A stretch of DNA of 64,000 nucleotides from Bacteroidota bacterium (GTDB lineage: Bacteria; Bacteroidota; Bacteroidia; Chitinophagales; Chitinophagaceae), in NCBI GenBank assembly GCA_018266775.1, contig JAFDZS010000001.1:186001-250000 (forward strand), given 5' to 3'. Every line of letters starts with the position of its first letter. Position 1 is the stretch's first letter. Positions 1 to 8,060 of this stretch are shown here, in pieces. The notes under the pieces were generated by a model. That model was not told where the DNA came from. It saw nothing but the letters and a program-made list of their open reading frames with translations, and ran no database searches. A program made the translations under genes and the position numbers.

Positions 1-95
1 CCCGCTTTACCCGTAAGAAAAATATTTTCGCTGGTTTCAGTGACAAAGCGAAAGGCGAGATCAAAAATTTCGTTGCGTTCAATTGCTGTGCTCAT
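1..95 (-). CDS. PIF1-like helicase/AAA ATPase, N-terminal fragment
   Basis: This is the first 31 codons of a minus-strand gene cut by the window edge, starting at an ATG at 95-93. The visible peptide reads MSTAIERNEIFDLAFRFV and then ENIFLTGKAG. The last part is the beginning of a Walker A loop (FLTGKAGTGKT is expected), in the form typical of the N-terminus of PIF1-like helicases of Bacteroidota. Only the start is seen, so the family call rests on this motif. It lies beyond ssb on the same strand and has its own roughly 170-bp leader. Confidence 0.55.
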   Translation of the reverse strand, partial: MSTAIERNEIFDLAFRFVTETSENIFLTGKA

Positions 96-208
96 ATCAA
101 ATTATACATACCGAAAGTACGAATATCAGTGAGTGAATAATTAAGTTGCTGAAAACATTTTCTGCACCAAAAGTTAATTGAAATAAACAATATTCTTTTA
201 GTAAGGAA

Positions 209-241
209 TGTTCCGCAGGGTTGATTATACACTGCGGAACA
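209..241 (-). terminator. hairpin downstream of ssb
   Basis: A perfect 9-bp inverted repeat (TGTTCCGCA at 209-217 and TGCGGAACA at 233-241) lies 27 bp beyond the ssb stop codon. The T-run on the minus strand is weak, so it may be an mRNA-stabilising hairpin as much as an intrinsic terminator. Confidence 0.5.
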
Positions 242-267
242 ACTTCATGTTACATCAAAAGATTAAA

Positions 268-612
268 TTATGCCCTCGCTTTATCATTCATCATCAACAA
301 TTCATTTACCTGTATTTCGGTAACATAGCGCTTAATACCATCTTTATCGGTATAACTGCGGTTGATGAGTTTTCCTTCTATTGCAATTTCTGCGCCTTTG
401 GCAAGATATTTTTCTGCAATTTCCGCTACTTTACCCCAGGCTACCACATTGTGCCAGGTGGTTTCTGTAACTTTTTCGCCTGTGCGGCCACGGTAGGTTT
501 CTTTAGTGGCTACACTGAACCTTGCCAGTTTTTTACCGCTTTCTGTGTTTTTTACTTCTGGTGCGTTGCCCAGGTTACCAATCAATTGAACTTTGTTTTT
601 AAGTGCGTACAT
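268..612 (-). CDS. ssb: single-stranded DNA-binding protein
   Basis: This is a 114-aa SSB that binds ssDNA as an OB-fold oligomer in replication and repair. The sequence begins MYALKNKVQLIGNLGNAPEV and carries the family features: an N-terminal beta strand with the NKVQLIGNLG pattern, FSVATKE, TTWHNVVAWGK near residues 52-62 and EGKLINRSYTDKDG. It lacks the long acidic C-terminal tail of the E. coli protein and ends at MMNDKARA, a short form common as a second SSB in Bacteroidota. It may therefore be an accessory SSB rather than the main one. It stands alone, with a hairpin downstream. Confidence 0.9.
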   Translation of the reverse strand: MYALKNKVQLIGNLGNAPEVKNTESGKKLARFSVATKETYRGRTGEKVTETTWHNVVAWGKVAEIAEKYLAKGAEIAIEGKLINRSYTDKDGIKRYVTEIQVNELLMMNDKARA

Positions 613-760
613 TTTTTTACATTTGTGCCGTGCTGATGTTGTAAAGCCGTGCGGTGATTAATTATTTCAACCAACCGGGTCAGACGTCATTTCCGATTGA
701 CAGCACAAAGATGCACCGACCTACCAGCCTTATCCGGAGTTTAATCATTTATTTACCTGT

Positions 761-782
761 ATATCCGTTTGTAAACGGATAT
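761..782. promoter_or_regulatory. perfect 10-bp inverted repeat, candidate operator
   Basis: ATATCCGTTT at 761-770 and AAACGGATAT at 773-782 form a perfect palindrome with a 2-bp centre. It sits between divergent ssb and the zinc-ribbon gene, 48 bp before the start of the latter. The short spacer favours a dimeric repressor site over an RNA hairpin. The cognate regulator is unknown. Confidence 0.45.
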
Positions 783-830
783 AGATGGGTTTTATAAAAA
801 GCACTTTTAATTAAAAGGCAGACTGGCATT

Positions 831-1208
831 ATGTTTAAACAAAAGGAAGAAAAACTTTGCATAAGTTGCGGAAACCCCGTAAAAGGCCGCAGTGATAAAA
901 AATTTTGTGACGATTATTGCCGAGCATCATATAATAATGACCTTAACAGTGCCGTTAACAATTTTGTAAGAAACGTAAACCACGCACTTGGTAAAAACCG
1001 GCGCATACTGGAAAGCCTGCTGCCAAACGGTGAAGCCACGGTTAAGACAACACGTGATAAGCTTATTGAAAAAGGGTTTCAGCTTAAATACCATACGCAC
1101 CAGTATCTTACTAAAACAGGAAAGACTTATTTTTACTGTTATGATTATGGTTATCTGCCCCTTGAAAACGATTGGTATTTAATTGTGAAAAGAGAAGAGA
1201 ATCACTAA
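831..1208 (+). CDS. small zinc-ribbon protein of unknown function
   Basis: This is a 125-aa protein. The first 35 residues hold a treble-clef/zinc-ribbon signature, CISCGNPV...KKFCDDYCRASYN (two CxxC-type pairs), as in DUF2116-like small proteins. The rest is a basic region ending in a YFYCYDYGYLPLEND segment. Similar short proteins are widespread in Bacteroidota but have no assigned role; nucleic-acid binding is a guess from the zinc ribbon. The next gene starts 9 bp downstream in the same frame, so the two are probably co-transcribed. Confidence 0.7.
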   Translation: MFKQKEEKLCISCGNPVKGRSDKKFCDDYCRASYNNDLNSAVNNFVRNVNHALGKNRRILESLLPNGEATVKTTRDKLIEKGFQLKYHTHQYLTKTGKTYFYCYDYGYLPLENDWYLIVKREENH

Positions 1209-1217
1209 ACTCAACAT

Positions 1218-1835
1218 TTGCTTAAAGAAACATTCATAGCACTAATAAGAAAATCTACCAGCGATGAAAGGCTGGTGCAGCAGCTTTGGACTGAGGTAGA
1301 AACCAATTATTCCTCACCAAAGCGATATTACCATACCCTGCAGCACCTGGAGGATATGATGCAACGGCTTGATGATGTAAAAGAACAAATTAAGTCGTGG
1401 GATACGATCCTGTTTTCATTATATTATCATGATATCATTTACAATGCACTTAAAACCACCAATGAAGAAAAAAGCGCTGAAATTGCTGCCGACAGAATGC
1501 AGAACCTCATGATACCAAAGCCAGTAATTGATGGCTGTGTGCAGCAAATACTGGCTACCAAAAAACATGCGGGAAATAGCGATGCTGACACCAATTTTTT
1601 CACCGATGCTGATCTTTCTATTTTAGGGCAACCATGGCCCGTTTATGAAACCTATTTTAAAAACATCCGCAAAGAATATAAGCTATACCCGGATGTTATT
1701 TATTTACCGGGCAGGAAAAAAGTACTCATCCAGTTCTTACAAATGGAGCGGATTTATAAAACCGACCATTTTTATAACCTGTTTGAACAACAGGCCAAAC
1801 AAAACCTGCAACAGGAGCTGGAGTTAATACTGTGA
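1218..1835 (+). CDS. HD-superfamily metal-dependent hydrolase
   Basis: The 205-aa protein resembles predicted metal-dependent HD phosphohydrolases. It has YYHTLQHLEDM (first His region, about residues 36-46), FSLYYHDIIYN (the HD dyad, about residues 72-77), a helix ending AAQ/ADRM and TDADLSILG (a late metal-binding Asp). The substrate is unknown. The reading frame after the upstream stop offers only a TTG start (1218), nine bases beyond that stop. This suggests translational coupling to the zinc-ribbon gene. A convergent minus-strand operon follows after a shared hairpin. Confidence 0.75.
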   Translation: MLKETFIALIRKSTSDERLVQQLWTEVETNYSSPKRYYHTLQHLEDMMQRLDDVKEQIKSWDTILFSLYYHDIIYNALKTTNEEKSAEIAADRMQNLMIPKPVIDGCVQQILATKKHAGNSDADTNFFTDADLSILGQPWPVYETYFKNIRKEYKLYPDVIYLPGRKKVLIQFLQMERIYKTDHFYNLFEQQAKQNLQQELELIL

Positions 1836-1869
1836 TACATCATTAACCTTTGATTGAATCGTTGTGCGT

Positions 1870-1896
1870 AAAAAAATTCCCGCCAAGGGCGGGAAT
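1870..1896 (-). terminator. intrinsic terminator of the SET/ATP-grasp operon
   Basis: The perfect stem TTCCCGCC/GGCGGGAA (1877-1895) with a 3-nt loop is followed on the minus strand by a run of T. It lies 8 bp past the stop of the ABC-type membrane gene. It is well placed to end the minus-strand operon and may also act on the convergent HD-hydrolase gene. Confidence 0.8.
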
Positions 1897-1904
1897 CAAT
1901 AATA

Positions 1905-2876
1905 TTAAGCAGCTAATTCTTCCAGTTTTCTTTTCTTTTCCTTTCGCACAGGCTGTAGAGGGTTATTGCCTTCCGGAAGGTCATCTGCTTCCAGCTCAAT
2001 CCTTCTTGTAATATCGGTTAAAGAACTTAAACGCTGAATGGTGTATGGAATGGTTTCCAAACCACGGGTAAAATTGTTGAGATAAACGTAGAAACCAATA
2101 CCACTGCCAATTGATACCGCTGCATCGGCAGTTTTATAGGTAAGCAAAATGCTTACTCCAAAAACAATCAGCACCATCATTTCCATAAACCCAAAATTCC
2201 ATGCCTCCCTATCGGAAATATTGATCTGCCAGCGGCGCAGGCTGTTATAATGATCCCTCAATTCTCTGGTATTACCGCGGCTGATCACATCTACCTGGTG
2301 TTCCAGTTCATCATTTTTTAATTTATTCAGGCGGTGCATTTTTGTACCATATTTATGGCCCACCAAAACAATTGGTATTAAGATGACCAAACATAATAAC
2401 ACCACTGATGTGTTAAAGAAAAACATCATGATGAGGGAGCCTAAAATATTGTATGCAGCTTCAATAACATAGATCAGATCAAATTCCAGGAAATCTACAA
2501 ACTCTCTTGCCAAAGTTGAGTGTGCGCTGAGCTTACTCACATCTGACTGGTAAATTCTGCGGCTTAAAAATTTAGTGACCAAAGAAACGTAAATAGCAGA
2601 ATAGGTACGGGTATCGTACATATGCCGCATGGTGCCAACAGCCAAAGTAATAAAGTGAACGGCTGAAAGCTCTATTAAACCCTGGTAACTGTGTTTGAGT
2701 AAATCATTAATGGCCAACCCTAAAAAATAAGGACGTAAAAGACCGCCCAGCATTTCGAGGGAAAATAGTATATAAGTAAGCACCAGCTGGCTTCTGTGCT
2801 TGTTCATCAAACTTTTTAATATCTGAAAGCGTGACATAGGTTCATCGGTTGAATCGTTGATAAAATAAATTTCCAA
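1905..2876 (-). CDS. ABC-transporter six-TM domain protein without ATPase domain
   Basis: This 323-aa integral membrane protein matches the transmembrane half of an ABC exporter. Hydrophobic helices lie near residues 30-50, 70-90, 140-180 and 235-270, with a coupling-like segment (LNKLKNDELEHQVDVI) between them. There is no Walker A, signature or Walker B sequence; the chain ends in a charged tail, RKEKKRKLEELAA. It is the last gene of a minus-strand cluster, 66 bp after the ATP-grasp/SET fusion. It could export the cluster's product with an ATPase encoded elsewhere, or be a non-transport membrane partner. The start MEIYFINDS is plausible; MSRFQILKSL (residue 14) is an alternative. Confidence 0.7.
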   Translation of the reverse strand: MEIYFINDSTDEPMSRFQILKSLMNKHRSQLVLTYILFSLEMLGGLLRPYFLGLAINDLLKHSYQGLIELSAVHFITLAVGTMRHMYDTRTYSAIYVSLVTKFLSRRIYQSDVSKLSAHSTLAREFVDFLEFDLIYVIEAAYNILGSLIMMFFFNTSVVLLCLVILIPIVLVGHKYGTKMHRLNKLKNDELEHQVDVISRGNTRELRDHYNSLRRWQINISDREAWNFGFMEMMVLIVFGVSILLTYKTADAAVSIGSGIGFYVYLNNFTRGLETIPYTIQRLSSLTDITRRIELEADDLPEGNNPLQPVRKEKKRKLEELAA

Positions 2877-2942
2877 TACGAAACATTGGTTCCGTAGCCA
2901 GAATTTAATGTGTTGCGTAAGACCGAAAGATGCAGGGTTAGT

Positions 2943-4436
2943 TTAAAGCGCAGCCAGTCTTTCTCTTTCGGTAACCGAATTGTTAGTGATTCCGGTTATC
3001 AGGCCGCGGCAGTTGGGTGCACCGCAGTGGCATTGAAAGGGCTCCATGGTTTCATCCAGGAAGGATGCATAGTTAAGAGTTAGTTCTTCGCCTTTTTTGA
3101 TGTCTCTCAAGGCTACTACGTTTAAGCCGGTATAACCGGTGTTGGCATTGCAACTGTGGTTTTGCGGAGCCCAGCCGCTCGGGTTATCATCCCACAGCAA
3201 ATATACTTCATTGCTGAGAGGGTAAGCGTATTTTGAAAAAATTTCTTTTTCCTTAATATTCCAATTTCCCTCCACATGACGCCGGGTTACAATGCGGTGA
3301 TTCATCTCTTCTCCACTGAAAATCACCTCATTAGCTAAAATATTTTGAGTAGCATAAATACCATAACCGGCAATGGAATTGCCTTTCATATGGTATTTTT
3401 TCTGCTTGCGTGCATGCCTGGCCATGCCCTCAGCAACGATATGCTGCAGAAAATTAGCCTGGCCAAAACCATCGTGTTTCAGTATATAATCAGCACTGCC
3501 TTCGTAACCATCTTTATAAAAAACAGAACAGGTAAAATTGATTTCAAGAAAGAAAATGGTGTTATAATTATCCACCCTGAAATCGAGCCGGGCATAACCC
3601 ACACCACCAAAACTGCGGAAGATTTGTTGCGCAGCATCTTTTAATTTTAATTCCAGTTCAGGATCATTACAAGGTATGTTGGCATTAGGATGAAGTTCCG
3701 AAGTTTTAAGCGCATAAGTTTTAAACTGGTTACCTGCAGGAAAGATATATTCCACGGGTTTAAAAACAGTTGCGGTTTTACCATCTGCATTTGCGGCCAG
3801 CATTACCGTAAACTCACGGCCACTGATATATTCTTCAACCAACAAAGGACCGTATTCATCAATAATGGCATGCACTTTTTGTTTCAGTTCGGCCAGGTTA
3901 TGTACAAGGCTTTTATCATCCACGCCCAAACTATCACCAGCCTTTGCCGGCTTTACAAACAAGGGATACTTTAGGTGTTTGCATTCTGCTTCCACTTCTT
4001 CTTCACTATTAATCAAAGCATACGCGGGAGTGTGAATACCTTCCGTGTATGCCACATATTTCATTAATTCTTTTGGCGGATCGTATAAAACAGAACTGGG
4101 CCCGGTAAAGGGCATGTTCAATAATTCCATTGAATAGATGACATCAATGCTGGGTACTTCCCATTCCAGGTAGCCTTCACATAGGTTTACAAAAATGTCG
4201 TAGTTCTTTTTCTTTAACTCCTTAAGTTGTTTATAAGTGGTGAGTTTATTCAATGCCACATGATCGAAATAAGCACCGGGCATTAAGTGAGCAAGGTTCC
4301 TGGCAGGGTCGTAGTTTTGATAGTCAACATCAGAGGTGGAATAATCCGGCTGCAACACACAAATGCGTAATTGTTTTGCAGCACCCATTGTGCCATTATT
4401 CAGCGCAGCAGCATTTGTTGTTTTTTCTTCTTCCAT
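2943..4436 (-). CDS. ATP-grasp ligase fused to SET domain
   Basis: A 497-aa two-domain protein. Residues about 20-335 form an ATP-grasp ligase of the D-Ala-D-Ala-ligase type: FVKPAKAGDSLGV (ATP lysine K162), VEEYISGREFTV (about 200-211), RLDFRVD (D285) and FLEIN (E298/N300, Mg ligands). Residues about 350-480 form a SET methyltransferase-like domain with GNSIAGYGIYA, NHSC (426-429), GEELTLNY (449-456) and a post-SET CHC-x4-C zinc motif (469-476). ATP-grasp enzymes join a carboxylate to an amine. Bacterial SET domains usually methylate lysine, but this substrate is unknown. Its ATG overlaps the preceding stop by one base (TAATG), so it is translationally coupled to the upstream ATP-grasp gene. 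Confidence 0.85.
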   Translation of the reverse strand: MEEEKTTNAAALNNGTMGAAKQLRICVLQPDYSTSDVDYQNYDPARNLAHLMPGAYFDHVALNKLTTYKQLKELKKKNYDIFVNLCEGYLEWEVPSIDVIYSMELLNMPFTGPSSVLYDPPKELMKYVAYTEGIHTPAYALINSEEEVEAECKHLKYPLFVKPAKAGDSLGVDDKSLVHNLAELKQKVHAIIDEYGPLLVEEYISGREFTVMLAANADGKTATVFKPVEYIFPAGNQFKTYALKTSELHPNANIPCNDPELELKLKDAAQQIFRSFGGVGYARLDFRVDNYNTIFFLEINFTCSVFYKDGYEGSADYILKHDGFGQANFLQHIVAEGMARHARKQKKYHMKGNSIAGYGIYATQNILANEVIFSGEEMNHRIVTRRHVEGNWNIKEKEIFSKYAYPLSNEVYLLWDDNPSGWAPQNHSCNANTGYTGLNVVALRDIKKGEELTLNYASFLDETMEPFQCHCGAPNCRGLITGITNNSVTERERLAAL

Positions 4437-5569
4437 TATTTTATGCTTGAAACAGCAGTTTCATAATGCCTTGCAAAGGCATCGTTGATAATTTCCACCA
4501 CAAGGCCGGTAAAGCTGGCATTACTTACCCGCAAGATAGCGCCTATTGATGTAAAGTTTTCATCTTCGCTTAACCCGCATTGTGCGTTTACCTCCAGCAC
4601 ATATAATTTTTTTGTAGCGCTATCCATTCTAACATCTACACGGGTATACCCTTTTCCTTTGCAGGCGGCATAAGCATCCCAGCTTATTTTTTTTATATCG
4701 CCGATCAGTGTTTCGTCGGGTGTTTCATATTCGTAGAAATTACCTTCATTGGGCATGGGTGCTTCATCTTCATAAATTTCCCACAACCTGTCGAACGATA
4801 AGAAACGTTCTTTATCGGGTAAGGATGGGTGAAAGATGCGTTCAACCGGTGTATAAATTTTTGCCTGCAACGGATGGTTGTAAGAACCGGCAATCAATAC
4901 AGTAAACTCCGGCCCGGTGATGAAAGACTCGGCAACAATACCATCTGCAGCTAAGTTCCAGCCACGGTAACCATCAAACATTTTGGCCACCTGTTGATTC
5001 AGTTCATCTTTAGTTTCCACCACATTTTTTATACCCACACCCATACTGCCGCCGCTTACTGATGGTTTTACAATAATAGGCGAGCCAAGCCTGTCGAAAA
5101 TACCATTGGTGTATTGATCCTTTACCATTATAGCTTCCCATTTTGCGTTGGGCACTCCATGGGCATCAAAAGCTTCCTTCATTGGGATTTTTGATGTGGT
5201 GATATGGTAAAAATATTCATCGGAGCCGGTATATACCAACCCCTTTTCTTCCAACAATTTTACTACAGAAATACCGGGTGTACCGTTTACTTCATCTCCA
5301 TCACAAATATTAAAAACCACAGGGAAAAATGCGCCTTCATTTTTTTCTGCAACAATGCTTTCAATAACGGCTGCATAAGTATTCATGGTAACGGGTTGCC
5401 ATTGCCATGCAATATTTAATTCAGCAAACGTTTTGGTGTATTCTTCAATGCTCTGGCTGAAGTCGTAATAATAATCAATATTAGCGTCGTTGGTTTGAAG
5501 GTAAGGAGCCAGTACCCAAACCTTAAGTTTTTCTGTGGGGATGATTGGTAAAAAAGAAGGCGAAGACAT
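4436..5569 (-). CDS. D-Ala-D-Ala ligase-like ATP-grasp enzyme
   Basis: A 377-aa stand-alone ATP-grasp protein, paralogous to the fusion downstream. Visible motifs are IIVKPSVSGGSMGVG (K168 and the glycine-rich loop 172-179), VAESFITGPEFTV (213-224), TRVDVRMD (D312) and VLEVNAQCG (E326/N328). The N-terminal FNICDG (86-91) resembles the substrate domain of Ddl, but the overall sequence is not that of the housekeeping enzyme. It probably ligates an amino acid or small peptide. It lies 16 bp after the SET gene and overlaps the next gene by one base. Confidence 0.8.
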   Translation of the reverse strand: MSSPSFLPIIPTEKLKVWVLAPYLQTNDANIDYYYDFSQSIEEYTKTFAELNIAWQWQPVTMNTYAAVIESIVAEKNEGAFFPVVFNICDGDEVNGTPGISVVKLLEEKGLVYTGSDEYFYHITTSKIPMKEAFDAHGVPNAKWEAIMVKDQYTNGIFDRLGSPIIVKPSVSGGSMGVGIKNVVETKDELNQQVAKMFDGYRGWNLAADGIVAESFITGPEFTVLIAGSYNHPLQAKIYTPVERIFHPSLPDKERFLSFDRLWEIYEDEAPMPNEGNFYEYETPDETLIGDIKKISWDAYAACKGKGYTRVDVRMDSATKKLYVLEVNAQCGLSEDENFTSIGAILRVSNASFTGLVVEIINDAFARHYETAVSSIK

Positions 5570-5585
5570 AAATATTTTGGTACCG

Positions 5586-6089
5586 TTATACGGATGATTT
5601 ACCGGCAGCTTTTTGCTTGATGAAATCTGTTAAACGGTATTTATTCAAAGTAGATGTATCGAGGTGTGCAGCACCGTTGATGAGTTGCAGGCAGCTTTCT
5701 GTTTTGCAGTTGCAAACAAATGGCTGGCTCATGTGCCATTCTGTACTGGGATAGAAGAATGTAAGTTCATCTCCCGGAAGCAATGGCCTTAAACAAACCA
5801 GCTGCATGGTGGTGGTATCAAAAAAAACATTGGGCTCGCAACTGTGGTTGATGTACTGCAAAAACTCAGGTTGCAATGTAATGTGCGTATGCTCCCCGGT
5901 TTGTACAGTCAAATACGTGGGAAAAGATTGTGTAACACCAGCATGAAAAGAAATGATTTCGTACCCCGGCTCAATGGCAACAGTGGCATGTAATGACTTT
6001 TGATGGGTGGAAGTATTCAGCATTACATCTGCAAACGCATGACGGCTTACCACTTCCAGGTTTGGGCTAGTAACAGTAGTTGTGTTCAT
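5586..6089 (-). CDS. stand-alone SET-domain protein
   Basis: A 167-aa protein made almost entirely of a SET domain: YINHSCEPNV (79-88, SAM/pseudoknot motif), PGDELTFFYPSTEW (105-118) and a post-SET C126-x-C128-x4-C133 zinc motif. It is the first gene of the minus-strand cluster. The following ATP-grasp gene starts 16 bp away. Finding both a separate SET protein and an ATP-grasp/SET fusion in one operon suggests that methylation and ligation act on the same molecule (inference). There is no signal peptide, so it should be cytoplasmic. Confidence 0.85.
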   Translation of the reverse strand: MNTTTVTSPNLEVVSRHAFADVMLNTSTHQKSLHATVAIEPGYEIISFHAGVTQSFPTYLTVQTGEHTHITLQPEFLQYINHSCEPNVFFDTTTMQLVCLRPLLPGDELTFFYPSTEWHMSQPFVCNCKTESCLQLINGAAHLDTSTLNKYRLTDFIKQKAAGKSSV

Positions 6090-6163
6090 GAGAATTTGAA
6101 TGGTTTAGCGATTAAAAGTTTAATACCGGATTAACTTTTAGTTATGTTTTGTTGATTTAAGTA

Positions 6164-6179
6164 AATGTATAAATACATT
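6164..6179. promoter_or_regulatory. palindrome upstream of the SET/ATP-grasp operon
   Basis: AATGTAT-AA-ATACATT has 7-bp perfect arms and lies 75 bp upstream of the SET gene in the 259-bp divergent intergenic region. A second, imperfect inverted repeat (AAAAGTTTAAT / ATTAACTTTT) lies at about 6114-6139. Both are candidate operator sites; no regulator gene is next to them. Confidence 0.35.
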
Positions 6180-6348
6180 GATGAATAAAAAAGATAAATA
6201 CAGCGTATTGTTAAGTTAGTGGATTAAATGCATAATAATGTGAATAACCACAGTATTAACAACTGCTTTAAATAAACAACCATTGTAACTTGCCACGGTT
6301 GCTGATCATACCATATCAATCAAAACCGTAAGTTTACACTATAATTTT

Positions 6349-6585
6349 ATGAGTACAGGTAATGAAAATACTCCCAATGGAGAATTGCTGCTGCAGTTGG
6401 TTACCATGAAAATGCCATTTGGTAAATATGAAGGTACCCAACTGAGTCAATTACCAGTTTCCTACCTGGAATGGTTTCACCGTAAGGGATTTCCCAAAGG
6501 TAAGCTGGGGGTATTGCTTGCTACATTGTACGAAATCAAAATTAATGGACTGGAATACCTGTTGCAACCATTGAAAAAACCATGA
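6349..6585 (+). CDS. DUF3820 family protein
   Basis: A 78-aa protein with the DUF3820 core: MPFGKYEGTQLSQLP followed by YLEWFHRKGFPKGKLG and a C-terminal LYEIKINGLEYLLQPL. This family of small proteins is sometimes linked to exonuclease-like or quorum-regulated functions, but its role is not established. It is transcribed away from the SET cluster and precedes panD on the same strand after 56 bp. Confidence 0.8.
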   Translation: MSTGNENTPNGELLLQLVTMKMPFGKYEGTQLSQLPVSYLEWFHRKGFPKGKLGVLLATLYEIKINGLEYLLQPLKKP

Positions 6586-6629
6586 TACCCGCCCATAAAA
6601 CAACCTGCTGGTAACGATTAAAATGTCTA

Positions 6630-6637
6630 TAATTTTG
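6630..6637 (+). promoter_or_regulatory. candidate Bacteroidota -7 box for panD
   Basis: TAATTTTG matches the TAnnTTTG -7 consensus and ends only 4 bases before the panD ATG. The transcript would then be leaderless or nearly so. No clear -33 TTTG is seen, so the call is tentative. Confidence 0.35.
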
Positions 6638-6641
6638 CAGA

Positions 6642-6986
6642 ATGCAAATACAAGTACTGAAATCTAAGATTCACCGTGCGGTGATCACCGAAGCCAATTT
6701 GAATTATGTGGGCAGCCTTACACTTGATGAAGATCTGATGGATGCTGCAAATTTAATAGAGCATGAAAAGATACAGGTGGTGAATGTTAATAATGGCGAA
6801 AGGCTGGAAACCTATATCATTAAAGGCAAAAGAGGCAGCGGTATTGTTTGCCTGAATGGCCCGGCTGCAAGAAAGGGTGTTGAAGGTGATGTTGTGATTG
6901 TAATATCCTACGCCCTTATGGATTTTGAAAAAGCCAAAAATTTTAAACCGAGTATTTGTTTCCCTAAAGAAGGCAATAAGCTGTAA
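6642..6986 (+). CDS. panD: aspartate 1-decarboxylase
   Basis: The 114-aa pyruvoyl enzyme decarboxylates L-aspartate to beta-alanine for pantothenate and CoA synthesis in the cytoplasm. The family features are present: the N-terminal [19 protein letters not shown] with the self-cleavage site G24-S25 (Ser25 becomes the pyruvoyl group), the [14 protein letters not shown] strand, [14 protein letters not shown] and [10 protein letters not shown]. Length matches the bacterial family. It stands alone, with no other pantothenate gene nearby. Confidence 0.95.
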   Translation: MQIQVLKSKIHRAVITEANLNYVGSLTLDEDLMDAANLIEHEKIQVVNVNNGERLETYIIKGKRGSGIVCLNGPAARKGVEGDVVIVISYALMDFEKAKNFKPSICFPKEGNKL

Positions 6987-7045
6987 AAATATTTTCCCGG
7001 TAATTTTATTATCTTTTGTTAATGGGTACAACCCTGTTGCAGTAA

Positions 7046-7053
7046 TAGCTTTG
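7046..7053 (+). promoter_or_regulatory. candidate -7 box for the DUF4260 gene
   Basis: TAGCTTTG fits the TAnnTTTG consensus and lies 17 bases before the ATG. A TTTG at 7015-7018 could be the -33 box, but the spacing is longer than usual. Confidence 0.35.
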
Positions 7054-7070
7054 TTTAAAATTATTGAACA

Positions 7071-7436
7071 ATGAAAATATTATTACAACAGGAAGAAGCG
7101 GCGATGACTGCTGTAGCTGTTTACCTGCTTACAAAATATAACCTGGGCTTACCGGTATGGCTTTGGGTACTGTTATTTTTTACACCCGATATTGGCATGC
7201 TTGGGTATTTAGTGAATACCGCCGCCGGCGCATTTACTTATAATCTTTTTCACCATAAAGGTTTGGCGGTTGTTGTTGCCTTAACTGGATATTTACTGCA
7301 TAACGAACCGGTGATTGCGATTGGTGTGTTATTGTTTGGCCACTCCTCATTTGACAGAATGATGGGTTACGGATTAAAATACAACGACAGCTTTGCCCAT
7401 ACACACCTGGGTTTTATTGGAAAGAAAAAAGCCTGA
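7071..7436 (+). CDS. DUF4260 membrane protein
   Basis: A 121-aa hydrophobic protein with three or four TM helices: LPVWLWVLLFFTPDIGMLGYL, the region after FHHKG and a C-terminal AIGVLLFGHSSFDRMMGYGLKY motif. The HSSFDRMMGYGLKY...FAHTHLGFIG ending is the DUF4260 signature. Function is unknown. Its TGA is directly followed by the stop of the convergent Crp/Fnr gene, with no spacer. Confidence 0.85.
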   Translation: MKILLQQEEAAMTAVAVYLLTKYNLGLPVWLWVLLFFTPDIGMLGYLVNTAAGAFTYNLFHHKGLAVVVALTGYLLHNEPVIAIGVLLFGHSSFDRMMGYGLKYNDSFAHTHLGFIGKKKA

Positions 7437-8036
7437 TTATTTTTTCATGAGCCGGTTGCGGATGCGGCTCATGCTTACTGGTGTTATGCCCAGGTAATTG
7501 GCAATATAATGTTGGGGTATTCTTTCAATAATACGCTTTTTATTGCTTTGCAATAATTCAATATAACGTTCCTCAGGGCTGAGGGTTAACAGGCCCACCA
7601 TTCTTTCTTCCAATCCTGCAGTGGCATATTCGGCTATTAAACGGCCAAACTTTTGCCAGGCCAGGCTGCTTTCATACAAATTACTTAATACTGTATAGGG
7701 AATAGAAATGTACCGGGTATTGCTTAATGCTTCAATAGTGATCAATGATGGCTTGCCGGTTATACAACTGATGTAACCACCAATGAACATGTTCTCAAAA
7801 AAGAAGTAAGTGGTTTTCTCTTCACCGTCTTTAGTATAGTATTGCCGCAACATGCCTTCCAGCACAAAACCCAGTTCGGTTGCTGTTTTATTTTCTTTAA
7901 GCAGAAAATGGTTTTTTGAAAGGGTTTTAATACAAAGATGCGGGGCCAGCAAATGCCAGTCATCATCATTTAAAGGAACAAATGCGGAGATATAGCTGCG
8001 CATTACATCCAACTCCTGTTTTTCCGGCAGAACCAT
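7437..8036 (-). CDS. Crp/Fnr-family transcriptional regulator
   Basis: A 199-aa regulator. Residues about 25-120 are a cyclic-nucleotide-binding-type beta barrel (GFVLEGMLRQYYTKDGEEKTTYFF); they lack the full cAMP phosphate-binding signature. A C-terminal HTH follows (PQHYIANYLGITPVSMSRIRNRL, about 169-191). No cysteine cluster of the Fnr type is present. Bacteroidota carry many such regulators with unknown ligands. It lies 24 bp after the PAS histidine kinase on the same strand, so the two may form a signalling pair. Confidence 0.85.
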   Translation of the reverse strand: MVLPEKQELDVMRSYISAFVPLNDDDWHLLAPHLCIKTLSKNHFLLKENKTATELGFVLEGMLRQYYTKDGEEKTTYFFFENMFIGGYISCITGKPSLITIEALSNTRYISIPYTVLSNLYESSLAWQKFGRLIAEYATAGLEERMVGLLTLSPEERYIELLQSNKKRIIERIPQHYIANYLGITPVSMSRIRNRLMKK

Positions 8037-8060
8037 ATTCTAAAATACAAAAAACAGGCA

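Noticed and set aside
208-636. Phe/Cys-rich plus-strand frame opposite ssb
   Set aside because: It is antisense to a clear ssb gene, has implausible composition, and is a shadow frame.
4436-5569. Housekeeping D-Ala-D-Ala ligase (ddl)
   Set aside because: Motifs fit ATP-grasp, but overall sequence, the SET fusion next door and the operon partners do not fit a peptidoglycan ligase.
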